Below are positions 1-7,914 of a stretch of 64,000 bases of DNA, piece by piece; within the stretch, counting starts at the first letter, position 1, and each line of letters starts with the position of its first letter. Both the position numbers and the translations under genes were made by a program. Origin of the DNA: JANWWM01 sp046292465 (lineage in GTDB: Bacteria > Bacteroidota > Chlorobiia > Chlorobiales > Thermochlorobacteraceae); NCBI GenBank assembly GCA_046292465.1, contig JBKBRB010000005.1:62001-126000 (forward strand), read 5' to 3'. The notes under the pieces were generated by a model that was not told the origin of the DNA, did not search any database, and saw only the letters and a list, made by a program, of their open reading frames with translations.

Positions 1-285
1 GCACTCGTCCAAGAAATGTTACTTGCCGCGATTGAATGTTTTGAAGAGCGCAACACGATAACCGCACGCGGCATCATCAATTCCGACACCGAAGTCGATG
101 AATACAACAAAATCATCACGCAAAATTTGATTGAGGGCATGTCGGCGCAAACCGTTGATGTCAAAGCAGGCATGGAAGTCGTGAGAGTTTGCAAAAATTT
201 GGAGCGCATCGCCGACCTTTCCGTCAACATCGCCGAAGATGTGATTTACATTCACGACGGCAAGTTCGTTCGCCACAACTTTTGA
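1..285 (+). CDS. phoU: Phosphate signalling regulator PhoU (C-terminal part, cut by window edge)
   Basis: Only the last 94 codons are present; the reading frame is open from base 1, so the gene starts before the window. The sequence NLERIADLSVNIAEDVIYI near the end matches the C-terminal helical-bundle repeat of PhoU, with the E-R-x-x-D pattern that binds metal ions in this family. PhoU is known to damp phosphate-starvation signalling through PhoR and the Pst transporter. The neighbouring Pst or Pho genes, if any, lie outside the window. The stop codon is six bases before thiE, so the two may be cotranscribed although their functions are unrelated. Confidence 0.9.
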   Translation, partial: ALVQEMLLAAIECFEERNTITARGIINSDTEVDEYNKIITQNLIEGMSAQTVDVKAGMEVVRVCKNLERIADLSVNIAEDVIYIHDGKFVRHNF

Positions 286-291
286 TTTGTC

Positions 292-936
292 ATGAAAAAG
301 CCGATTGGCGCGCTATGCGTGATTACCGACGTCTCGATACAATCTCGATACAGCCATCTTGAACTGTGTGAGCTCGCGATTCGTGGCGGCGCAAGCATGA
401 TTCAACTGCGCGATAAGCACGCCTCTACACGCGACCTTTACGCCCTCGCCGTCGCGATGCAACTACTCTGCACGGGCTTGGGCGCAACGTTCATTATCAA
501 CGACCGCGTCGACATCGCCCTCGCTGCTAACACCGACGGCGTGCATTTGGGTCAAACCGACCTTCCCATTCCGACCGCACGACACCTTTTAGGAAACGAT
601 AAAATCATCGGCGGAACAGCGGCGACGCTCGAAGAAGCCTTGCAAGTCGAGCGCGATGGCGCAGACTACATCGGCTTCGGACACATCTTTCCGACAATCA
701 CCAAAGAAAAACCTTCCGCCCCAAAAGGCGTTGAGATGCTATCTGAAGTCATTGCGCATGTGAAAATTCCTGTCATTGCGATTGGCGGCATCTCTCACTC
801 CAATGTTGAAGCCGTTGCACGCACAGGCGCGTCGGTTGCAGTTGTCTCGGCAGTTTGTGCCGCAGAAAATCCAACCCTTGCAACACGCGCACTTATGGAG
901 ACCATATCGGCTGTTCGCAAAAGTTCCAAAGATTAA
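292..936 (+). CDS. thiE: Thiamine-phosphate synthase
   Basis: A 214-residue TIM-barrel protein of usual ThiE length, joining the thiazole phosphate and HMP pyrophosphate halves to make thiamine monophosphate in the cytoplasm. Family motifs are in order: IQLRDK (pyrophosphate binding), INDRVDIALAANTDGVHLGQ (substrate pocket, magnesium ligands), GADYIGFGHIFPTITK and IAIGGI (phosphate-binding loop). The ATG lies six bases after the phoU stop. No other thiamine gene and no TPP riboswitch is visible; the 5' leader is too short to hold one, so regulation must come from further upstream or be absent. Confidence 0.95.
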   Translation: MKKPIGALCVITDVSIQSRYSHLELCELAIRGGASMIQLRDKHASTRDLYALAVAMQLLCTGLGATFIINDRVDIALAANTDGVHLGQTDLPIPTARHLLGNDKIIGGTAATLEEALQVERDGADYIGFGHIFPTITKEKPSAPKGVEMLSEVIAHVKIPVIAIGGISHSNVEAVARTGASVAVVSAVCAAENPTLATRALMETISAVRKSSKD

Positions 937-1026
937 AAACTGTTCGAATTTTACTTAACTTAACTGTGCAAATTCTTGCGCACAGCATTCGTGTGTTTTT
1001 TCAACAACATTTAATTGAGAAGTAAT

Positions 1027-3846
1027 ATGCCTACCAAAGTTCGTTCTAAATCGAAACCCACATCGAAGAAAAATCCGTTGCCCAAATCGCCATCGCCTAA
1101 CGGCACTTCATCAAAAAAATCTTCGTCCGCAAAGCCGCGCTACATCTACTACTTCGGCGATGGAAAAGCCGATGGCACTGCTGAAATGAAAAACTTACTC
1201 GGCGGCAAAGGTGCGAACCTTGCCGAAATGACCAACATCGGCTTGCCTGTTCCGCCCGGCTTCACGATTACCACCGAAGTGTGCACTTACTACTACGACA
1301 ACAAGCACACCTATCCGAAAAACTTGTTCGAAAAAGAGATTCCCGCCGCTATGGCGCGGCTTGAGAAATCCACCGGCAAAAAATTCGGCGACCCGAAAAA
1401 TCCGCTTCTCGTCTCTGTGCGTTCAGGTGCGCGCGCCTCAATGCCCGGGATGATGGATACGATTCTCAATCTTGGCTTGAACGACGACACCGTCGAGGGA
1501 CTTGCCACGCTCACCAACAACCCACGATTTGCGTGGGATTGCTATCGCCGCTTCGTTCAAATGTATGGCGACGTTGTGCTCGGCTTGAAGCCTGCAAACA
1601 AAAAAGATATCGACCCCTTCGAAGCCATTATCGAAGCCAAAAAGCATCAGCGCGGTATTGAATATGATACCGACCTCACCACCGACGATTTGAAAGACCT
1701 CGTCAGTCAATTCAAGCATGCCATCAAAGAGCGCACTGGAAAAGATTTTCCAAGCAACCCGTTTGAACAACTGCGCGGTGCTATCAGTGCCGTGTTTGGC
1801 AGTTGGAACAATGAACGTGCGATTGTTTATCGCCGTCTCAATAACATTCCATCAAACTGGGGAACGGCGTGCAACATTCAAGCCATGGCATTTGGAAACT
1901 TGGGCGAAAACAGTGGCACAGGCGTTGCCTTCACACGCGACCCTGCCACAGGCGAAAATGTTTTTTATGGCGAATACTTAATGAACGCGCAAGGCGAAGA
2001 TGTCGTCGCAGGAATCCGAACGCCGCTGAAAATCTCCGAACTGCAAAAGCAAAATCCCACTATCTACGCGCAACTTGAGAAAATTCGTAAGACGCTCGAA
2101 AAGCACTTCCGCGATATGATGGATATTGAGTTCACGATTGAAAACGGCAAACTCTACATGCTTCAATGCCGCGTTGGAAAGCGCACAGGCTTTGCGGCGA
2201 TTAAAATCGCGTTGGATATGAAAGATGAGCGATTGATTTCCGAGAAAGAAGCCCTCTTGCGCATTGAGCCTGAACAACTTAACCAACTGCTCCGCCCCGT
2301 CTTCGATGCTGGCGAAAAGAAAGAGGCGATTGCCAAGGGACGCTTCATGGCAAAAGGATTAAATGCAGGACCCGGCGCGGCGTCGGGCAAAGTCTATTTC
2401 AACGCTGTTGATGCCGAAGCGGCAGGTCAGCGTGGCGAGCGCGTAATTTTGGTGCGCATAGAAACCTCACCCGAAGATATTCGCGGCATGCAAGCCGCCG
2501 ACGGCATTTTAACCGCACGTGGCGGCATGACTTCACACGCGGCACTGGTTGCGCGTCAGATGGGCAAAGTTTGCGTGGCAGGCTGTGGCGATTTAGAAAT
2601 TCACTACGACCAAGGCGCGATGACCGTTCGCGGTAAATCTTTCCGCATTAAAGAAGGCGATTTTATTTCCATTGACGGCACCACAGGCGAAGTCTTTGAA
2701 GGTGAAATCAAAACCAGAGATTCAGAAGTTCTGCAAGTCTTGCTTAAAAAAACCCTGAAGCCTGAAGAGTCGGAAATTTATCAGATGTATGCGCGCGTGA
2801 TGCAATGGGCGGATAAATATCGCAAGTTGAAATTGCGCACCAACGCCGACCAGCCCGACCAAGCCCAAACCGCCTTGCTCTTTGGCGCAGAAGGCATCGG
2901 ACTTTGCCGCAGCGAACACATGTTCTTCATTGAAGACCGCATTGACCGTGTGCGACAAATGATTTTAGCGAACACCGAAGAGGAACGCCGCGCCGCGCTC
3001 AAAGAAATTTTGCCCTATCAGCGCGTTGATTATTACAACATCTTCAAAGCCATGAACGGCTTTCCTGTTACCATTCGCTTGCTCGACCCGCCGCTTCATG
3101 AGTTCTTGCCCAAAGAGCCACGCGCACAAAGTCTGCTTGCCGAAAAGTTGCACAAGACCGTTGAGGAAATTGCTGAGCGCGTCGAGTCGCTCAAAGAACT
3201 CAATCCGATGCTCGGCTTTCGCGGCTGTCGTTTAGGCATTTTGTATCCTGAAATCACTGAAATGCAAGTGCGGGCGATTATGGAAGCGGCTTGCAACGCG
3301 GCAAAAGATGGGATTAAGGTCCTGCCTGAAATTATGATTCCACTTGTCGCTGATGTCAAAGAACTTCAACATCAAGCGGAGATTATTCGCACTGTGTCTG
3401 AAGCAGTATTTGCTGAAAAAGGTCGGCGCGTAGAGTATTTGATTGGAACCATGATTGAAGTGCCGCGTGCCGCGCTTCTTTCAAGCGAAATTGCGCCTGT
3501 GGCAGATTTTTATAGTTTCGGCACGAACGACCTCACGCAAATGACGCTCGGACTTTCGCGCGACGATTCGAACCGATTCTTGCCCGCTTACCTTGAAAAA
3601 GACATTTACCCGCGCGACCCCTTCGAAGCCATTGACCGTGCAGGCGTTGGCAAATTGATGAAGATAGCCAGCGAAGAAGGGCGCAAGGTGAAGCCGAAAC
3701 TCAAACTTGGCATTTGCGGCGAGCATGGCGGCGAGACGAGTAGCGTTGAATTTTGTCATCAACTCGGCTTTGATTACGTCTCGTGCAGTCCGTTCCGTGT
3801 GCCGATTGCGCGATTAGCGGCGGCGCGTGCGGCGTTGAAGTCGTGA
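1027..3846 (+). CDS. ppdK: Pyruvate, phosphate dikinase
   Basis: A 939-residue enzyme that interconverts pyruvate, ATP and phosphate with PEP, AMP and pyrophosphate. Order of domains: ATP-grasp nucleotide-binding part (GGKGANLAEM; SVRSGARASMPGMMDTILNLG), the phosphohistidine domain with the catalytic histidine at residue 504 in GGMTSHAALVAR, and the C-terminal PEP-binding barrel with FGTNDLTQMTLGLSRDD and the catalytic cysteine at residue 897 in GICGEHGG. I start at the ATG at 1027, which has AGAAG just upstream; a TTG twelve bases earlier is in frame. The first 40 residues are rich in Ser, Lys and Pro and precede the conserved core, an extension not usual in PPDK. A strong terminator follows. 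Confidence 0.96.
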   Translation: MPTKVRSKSKPTSKKNPLPKSPSPNGTSSKKSSSAKPRYIYYFGDGKADGTAEMKNLLGGKGANLAEMTNIGLPVPPGFTITTEVCTYYYDNKHTYPKNLFEKEIPAAMARLEKSTGKKFGDPKNPLLVSVRSGARASMPGMMDTILNLGLNDDTVEGLATLTNNPRFAWDCYRRFVQMYGDVVLGLKPANKKDIDPFEAIIEAKKHQRGIEYDTDLTTDDLKDLVSQFKHAIKERTGKDFPSNPFEQLRGAISAVFGSWNNERAIVYRRLNNIPSNWGTACNIQAMAFGNLGENSGTGVAFTRDPATGENVFYGEYLMNAQGEDVVAGIRTPLKISELQKQNPTIYAQLEKIRKTLEKHFRDMMDIEFTIENGKLYMLQCRVGKRTGFAAIKIALDMKDERLISEKEALLRIEPEQLNQLLRPVFDAGEKKEAIAKGRFMAKGLNAGPGAASGKVYFNAVDAEAAGQRGERVILVRIETSPEDIRGMQAADGILTARGGMTSHAALVARQMGKVCVAGCGDLEIHYDQGAMTVRGKSFRIKEGDFISIDGTTGEVFEGEIKTRDSEVLQVLLKKTLKPEESEIYQMYARVMQWADKYRKLKLRTNADQPDQAQTALLFGAEGIGLCRSEHMFFIEDRIDRVRQMILANTEEERRAALKEILPYQRVDYYNIFKAMNGFPVTIRLLDPPLHEFLPKEPRAQSLLAEKLHKTVEEIAERVESLKELNPMLGFRGCRLGILYPEITEMQVRAIMEAACNAAKDGIKVLPEIMIPLVADVKELQHQAEIIRTVSEAVFAEKGRRVEYLIGTMIEVPRAALLSSEIAPVADFYSFGTNDLTQMTLGLSRDDSNRFLPAYLEKDIYPRDPFEAIDRAGVGKLMKIASEEGRKVKPKLKLGICGEHGGETSSVEFCHQLGFDYVSCSPFRVPIARLAAARAALKS

Positions 3847-3867
3847 TATTTAGCCTCTCAAACAAGA

Positions 3868-3895
3868 AAGCCCTTTCACTCCGAAAGGGCTTTTT
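3868..3895 (+). terminator. Rho-independent terminator of ppdK
   Basis: A perfect 10-bp stem (AAGCCCTTTC at 3868-3877 and GAAAGGGCTT at 3883-3892) with a five-base loop, running into TTTTT at 3891-3895. It sits 22 bases after the ppdK stop and separates ppdK from the convergent MBL-fold gene. Confidence 0.92.
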
Positions 3896-3931
3896 GCATT
3901 TGCAACACTTAACAGTGCTTGTGAGCGATGC

Positions 3932-5317
3932 TTAAAGCCTATCGCCAAAGCGCGTGGGCGTTACATAGTCCGATTCGAATCGTACGCCGAAGTGATAGCC
4001 GTAGGCTTTAACGTGTGGAATTTCCCGCGCAAGGTCCTCGACATCTTCCAAATCGGTATGAACAGGGTCTTTAGAAACGGTGGTATCGTGCAAGAAGAGT
4101 TCTGTATCGGCAAACCATTGAGCGGAGGCAATCTCGTATTGTTCTTTGGTGAGCGAGCCGTTTTGAAGGCGCGCGTTGATGAGATTTTTGGAATAAAGCA
4201 CATCGCCTGAAATGCCAATTGCGCGACCGTTGTAGTTGAATTTGAGTCCAATCGTTGGAACCGGGTGGTAGTTTTCGCGAATTTGAATATCGCACCCGAA
4301 ATAGTTTTTGAAGATTTCACGATTGCTCAAATCGGTGTAATTGATGTGTTGCATTATGTCGCCGAAGATTGGCGAAAAAATTTCTTTGAGTTGTGCCAAC
4401 ACGGGGTCGACACTCAGCAAACACAGTTTTTCTTTGCGCTCGATTTTTCGTTGCAGAAGCCCACTGAACCCTTCGATGTGGTCTTCATGGCAATGGGTAA
4501 TGATATATTCGGTTACAGCGTCGGGATTGACTTGAAGTTTGACGGCTTTTTCGTAGAAGCGTGCAGGTGGGTCAATCCACATCAGGCGGTCGGCATAGTG
4601 GACAATAAAATTGCTTGTTACACCTGGCTTTGAGCCGATACCATTTCCTGCTACGATGATTCCCAATTCGTCTTCATCTCGTTGAAATGGTTCAATTTGC
4701 GAGAGCATCATATCCACATAGAGTGAGGCAGCATCTTTACCTGTGCTAATCGGATAGAGCGTGGAGTCATATACTAATTTTCCGCCATCATAAATTTTGA
4801 CTTCTTTTGAATTAGAGACATCAATTCTAACACTGCCGATTTCGACTTCGCTATTTGAAGAATGCCACTCGAAGACATCGTCAACCCAACGGCGCGAGAC
4901 AAACTTCGCCTGACGCTGACCGTTTTCGTCATGCACAAAATCGCCGTTCATCGTCAATTCCAATCGTCGATAAAGGACTTTTAGAGTTGATTCTTGACCA
5001 ATGAACTTGATTTTATGTGGACGTTGAAAGTCAATGAAGCGCGCCGTCCACAGTTCAAACTCAAAGCCGGTGAGCGAGTCGCCAAGTTGCGTAACAATTG
5101 GCTCGGTAACAACGGCGGCAACAGGCAACTTTTTGAGATGGGGAAAATAACTTTTGAAGAGTTCCGGCACAGCATTGACTTGAACCAACCCTGCCGATGT
5201 TTCTACAAGATAAGCACAAAGCGAAAGTTCAGGTCCGCTCACGCGATAAATGCCGCTTTCAAAAGCGTAGAGGTTGTAATCTACCCGTTTCGGTTGCTTG
5301 GTAATGGTAGATGTCAT
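3932..5317 (-). CDS. Metallo-beta-lactamase-fold hydrolase with degenerate N-terminal half
   Basis: A 461-residue protein whose C-terminal half is a complete MBL-fold domain: HCHEDH at residues 275-280, a further His at 351 (ENYHPVP), Asp at 372 (GISGDVLYS) and a late His in YGYHFG. These are the usual ligands of a binuclear metal centre, so hydrolysis or a phosphodiesterase-type reaction is likely; the substrate cannot be read from the sequence. The first 200 residues look to me like a second MBL-like domain without ligands (AYLVETSAGLVQVN, then AVVTEPIV where the HxHxDH loop would be); this is inference. The ATG at 5317 is preceded by GAGGAG. It lies downstream of, and on the same strand as, the carbonic anhydrase gene, 45 bases away. 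Confidence 0.8.
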   Translation of the reverse strand: MTSTITKQPKRVDYNLYAFESGIYRVSGPELSLCAYLVETSAGLVQVNAVPELFKSYFPHLKKLPVAAVVTEPIVTQLGDSLTGFEFELWTARFIDFQRPHKIKFIGQESTLKVLYRRLELTMNGDFVHDENGQRQAKFVSRRWVDDVFEWHSSNSEVEIGSVRIDVSNSKEVKIYDGGKLVYDSTLYPISTGKDAASLYVDMMLSQIEPFQRDEDELGIIVAGNGIGSKPGVTSNFIVHYADRLMWIDPPARFYEKAVKLQVNPDAVTEYIITHCHEDHIEGFSGLLQRKIERKEKLCLLSVDPVLAQLKEIFSPIFGDIMQHINYTDLSNREIFKNYFGCDIQIRENYHPVPTIGLKFNYNGRAIGISGDVLYSKNLINARLQNGSLTKEQYEIASAQWFADTELFLHDTTVSKDPVHTDLEDVEDLAREIPHVKAYGYHFGVRFESDYVTPTRFGDRL

Positions 5318-5362
5318 TAAGGTTGCTCCTCTCTTGGCGTATTTTTATTTATCAAACTCAAC

Positions 5363-5905
5363 TCACGACTGTTGCGGCAATGAGTAGGCTGTAAAGGTCC
5401 GATAATTGCGCACATAGTTCATGTAATTTCGAGGCGATTCCATAATTGCTGCTCGCTCAGCATCTGAAATCGGGCGAATCACTTTGGCAGGCACACCGGC
5501 AACCATCATTCCCGATGGAACGGTGAAGCCTTGTCGAACTAACGCGCCTGCAGCAATGTAAGAATATGGCTCAATCGTGCAGTGGTCGAGCAAAATCGCA
5601 CCCATTCCAATTAACACAAAATCGTGAACTGTGCATGCATGTAGCACTGCGTTATGCCCAATCGTAACATCGCTCCCAATGCTGAGTGGTCCAGTGTCGT
5701 GCGTCACATGAAGCGTTGCGTTATCTTGAATATTCGTGCGCTCCCCGACACGAATCGGACACACATCGCCTCGCACAACCGCATTAAACCATACGCTACT
5801 ATCCGCTCCTAAAACAACATCACCTACAACCACCGACCCCTCGCACAAAAATACACTTTCGTGAATTTTCGGATAGATTCCACGATATGGTAAAACCTTA
5901 GCCAT
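5363..5905 (-). CDS. Gamma-class carbonic anhydrase family protein (hexapeptide repeat)
   Basis: A 180-residue left-handed beta-helix protein. Hexapeptide repeats run from about residue 15 to 140 (for example VVVGDVVLGADSSVWFNAVV). The metal-binding histidines of the gamma-carbonic anhydrase/PaaY family are present: one in LHVTHDTG and two in TIGHNAVLHACTV. Members hydrate CO2 or are inactive relatives; activity cannot be settled from sequence. A CRP/FNR-type palindrome at 5945-5960 lies 40 to 55 bases upstream of this start, in the divergent region shared with the lipoprotein gene at 6238. The MBL-fold gene follows 45 bases downstream. Confidence 0.88.
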   Translation of the reverse strand: MAKVLPYRGIYPKIHESVFLCEGSVVVGDVVLGADSSVWFNAVVRGDVCPIRVGERTNIQDNATLHVTHDTGPLSIGSDVTIGHNAVLHACTVHDFVLIGMGAILLDHCTIEPYSYIAAGALVRQGFTVPSGMMVAGVPAKVIRPISDAERAAIMESPRNYMNYVRNYRTFTAYSLPQQS

Positions 5906-6237
5906 CGTTAAGTATTGAAATCTAACTTTTTAAGAGTGAGAGGCTGTGATTCTTATCACACAGGTGAGATGCTTTTGAAGATGCGTGCTCTATTAACATT
6001 TTAATCAAGGCGTTTCATTCAGCAACCCACACAGTTCACTGCACTTGTGTTCTGTTGCTATATCTTCAATTTGTTAAAAAATAAAAGTTTCGCTCTCAAT
6101 TCCAAAACAAGAAAAATTGCCTATTCGCACTTCAACTATTACAGTTTTTTACAAGGCAGAAACATCTTGTTTATGTGCGTCAGCGTATCAGAGGGTAAGT
6201 TTGAAGTGCTATTTCTCAAACTAAATTCTATTCAGCC
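5906..6237. other. Divergent intergenic region, 332 bp
   Basis: Besides the palindrome at 5945-5960 this AT-rich stretch holds no supported gene. A 64-codon open frame at 6047-6241 has low-complexity composition, no recognisable motif and overlaps the start of the lipoprotein gene, so I do not call it. Promoters for both divergent genes must lie here. Confidence 0.6.
5945..5960. promoter_or_regulatory. Palindromic CRP/FNR-family-like operator
   Basis: TGTGATTCTTATCACA is a perfect inverted repeat with 6-bp arms and a 4-base centre and matches the canonical TGTGA-N6-TCACA half-site arrangement of CRP-type regulators. It lies in the divergent intergenic region between the gamma-carbonic anhydrase (start 5905) and the LTXXQ lipoprotein (start 6238). 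The assignment to a CRP/FNR-family regulator is inference; no such regulator gene is in the window. Confidence 0.4.
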
Positions 6238-7131
6238 ATGAAAAACTTACTTGCTTTCGTATCGCTCGTTGTTATCGTTACGCTCACTGGCACAGGGTGT
6301 GGCGATAAAGGTCAATCGCCTATCGATCCAATCATAGCGCAAAACGACGAGCGCGTTCAGTTCTCAAACGGCATTCTGCGCATGATTGAATCTGAAGTCA
6401 ATCTTTCGGAATCGCAAAAAATCGCGCTCAAAAAATTAAGTGATGACCTTGCGTCGGAAATGGCGGTAAAACACACCGCACGCAAAGCCGAAATAGAGGC
6501 TTTCGCCAACGCTTTCAAACAAAGCACGCTTTCCGATGCCGACCTCGAGAAGATTATGCCGCACTTTTTCCCAAAAGAACAGCGCGCTTCAATGCAAGCC
6601 AAACTCGTTCAAGCCCATCAAATTCTGACGAGCGAACAACGCGCCAAAATTGCAGACAAACTCGCAGCGCGCCACGACCGCATGACGGCTAAACAGGAAA
6701 AGCGGAAAGAGAAAAAAGACACGCGCAGCGTTATGCGCAGCAGCCTTATGCTCAAAGAACTGACGCGCGAGCTCGACTTGACCGACGCGCAACAAACTGC
6801 TACAAAGCAAATCATTGAAACATTTCAATCCAAAGTCAATGCTGACCCTGAACCCGCACGGCTCGCTCACATGCAAGCCTTCATTCGCGAGTTCAAAAAA
6901 GAGAAAATGGACGAAAGCGTCCTCAATCAAAGTGCGGCGCAACTCGATGCCAAACAAGCCGAAGTGCGTTCAGCCATGAAAGAAGCCGTTCTTTCTTTTC
7001 ACGCGCTGCTCACACCTGCACAGCGCGAAAAAGCCTCTGAAAAATTACTTCAAATGGCGGAGCGTCAAGCCAAACTTGACGGCGAATATCACGGACGAAA
7101 AAAGCGCTGGGGAAGACTTTATCAAGAGTAA
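6238..7131 (+). CDS. Spy/CpxP-like LTXXQ-motif lipoprotein
   Basis: A 297-residue lipoprotein: hydrophobic signal segment ending in LTGTGC, with the cysteine as the likely lipidation site (the lipobox is weak at -3). The rest is charged and helical, with LTXXQ-type motifs typical of the Spy/CpxP/ZraP periplasmic family: LSESQKIAL near residue 57, LTSEQRAKI, LTDAQQTAT and LTPAQREKA. The spacing suggests a tandem duplication of one roughly 120-residue unit. Spy-family proteins act as envelope chaperones or stress sensors in known cases; here that is inference. A terminator follows, then a response regulator gene on the same strand, an arrangement reminiscent of cpxP next to cpxR. Confidence 0.7.
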   Translation: MKNLLAFVSLVVIVTLTGTGCGDKGQSPIDPIIAQNDERVQFSNGILRMIESEVNLSESQKIALKKLSDDLASEMAVKHTARKAEIEAFANAFKQSTLSDADLEKIMPHFFPKEQRASMQAKLVQAHQILTSEQRAKIADKLAARHDRMTAKQEKRKEKKDTRSVMRSSLMLKELTRELDLTDAQQTATKQIIETFQSKVNADPEPARLAHMQAFIREFKKEKMDESVLNQSAAQLDAKQAEVRSAMKEAVLSFHALLTPAQREKASEKLLQMAERQAKLDGEYHGRKKRWGRLYQE

Positions 7132-7153
7132 TTCTCTTCACTGATTTTAAGCC

Positions 7154-7198
7154 AAACGAGAGCACCACTTGCAGGCGTCTCTCGTTTTGTATTTTTCA
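7154..7198 (+). terminator. Rho-independent terminator after the LTXXQ lipoprotein
   Basis: Arms AAACGAGAG (7154-7162) and CTCTCGTTT (7179-7187) pair perfectly over 9 bp with a 16-base loop, followed by TGTATTTTT. It lies between the lipoprotein stop (7131) and the response regulator start (7219), so the two are at least partly separate transcripts. Confidence 0.75.
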
Positions 7199-7218
7199 GG
7201 AAAACGCAACCCTGTGAT

Positions 7219-7914
7219 ATGAAAGAAATTCTGCTCATTGACGACGACCTTTCGCTGGCAAAACTTTTAAGCACCTATTTTCAGAAGTTCGAGTTCCATC
7301 TTACGCATGCCTCAACCCCAAGCGCGGCAATGAAACTGCTTTCTGAACAATCCTTCGACGCCATTGTGCTCGATGTGATGCTTCCTGAAAAAGATGGCTT
7401 CAAAGTTGCGCAAGAGATTCGCCAATCTTATCAAACACCCATTATCATGCTCACAGCACGCGGCGACGTTCACGACCGCATTATCGGCTTGGAAATGGGC
7501 GCGGACGATTACCTTCCGAAACCGTTTGAACCGCGCGAACTTGTTGCACGCCTGCACAGTCTTATGCGACGTAGCGCGCCAGCTCACTCGCCTTCTATCT
7601 ACAAAAGCGGCGCACTGGTGCTCGACGAAAAAACATTTTCCGCTACGCTCTTCGATAGCCCGCTCGATTTAACTTCAACCGAATTTGAACTTCTGCTCTT
7701 GCTCGTCAAAAACGAAGGCAAAACCCTTTCGCGCGAGTTCATCATGCAACATACCAAAGGCATTCATTGGGAATCTTACGACCGCACGATTGACGTGATG
7801 ATTAGCAAACTGCGCTCAAAACTGCACGACGACGCTAAAAATCCAAAATACCTAAAAACCGTTTGGGGACGAGGCTATGTGTTTGTCGGCTATGATGACC
7901 ATACACAAGATTAG
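7219..7914 (+). CDS. OmpR-family response regulator (no adjacent kinase)
   Basis: 231 residues: receiver domain with acidic pocket DDD at 8-10, phospho-acceptor Asp52 in LDVMLPEKDG, Thr79 and Lys101 in LPKPF, then a winged-helix DNA-binding domain with LTSTEFELLLLLV and the C-terminal hairpin GRGYVFVGY. It should bind DNA as a dimer when phosphorylated. No histidine kinase gene lies next to it: upstream is the Spy/CpxP-like lipoprotein, downstream recG converges and overlaps by four bases. An envelope-stress role is suggested only by the lipoprotein neighbour. Confidence 0.92.
   Translation: MKEILLIDDDLSLAKLLSTYFQKFEFHLTHASTPSAAMKLLSEQSFDAIVLDVMLPEKDGFKVAQEIRQSYQTPIIMLTARGDVHDRIIGLEMGADDYLPKPFEPRELVARLHSLMRRSAPAHSPSIYKSGALVLDEKTFSATLFDSPLDLTSTEFELLLLLVKNEGKTLSREFIMQHTKGIHWESYDRTIDVMISKLRSKLHDDAKNPKYLKTVWGRGYVFVGYDDHTQD

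Noticed and set aside
286..291. Possible TPP riboswitch for thiE
   Set aside because: Only six bases separate phoU and thiE; there is no room for an aptamer and no matching sequence in the phoU end.
1438..1770. 110-codon open frame antisense to ppdK
   Set aside because: It lies wholly inside the conserved ATP-grasp region of ppdK and shows no family features.
6047..6241. 64-codon open frame upstream of the LTXXQ lipoprotein gene
   Set aside because: It has no motif, no ribosome-binding site and a composition expected of AT-rich intergenic DNA, and it overlaps the start of the real gene.
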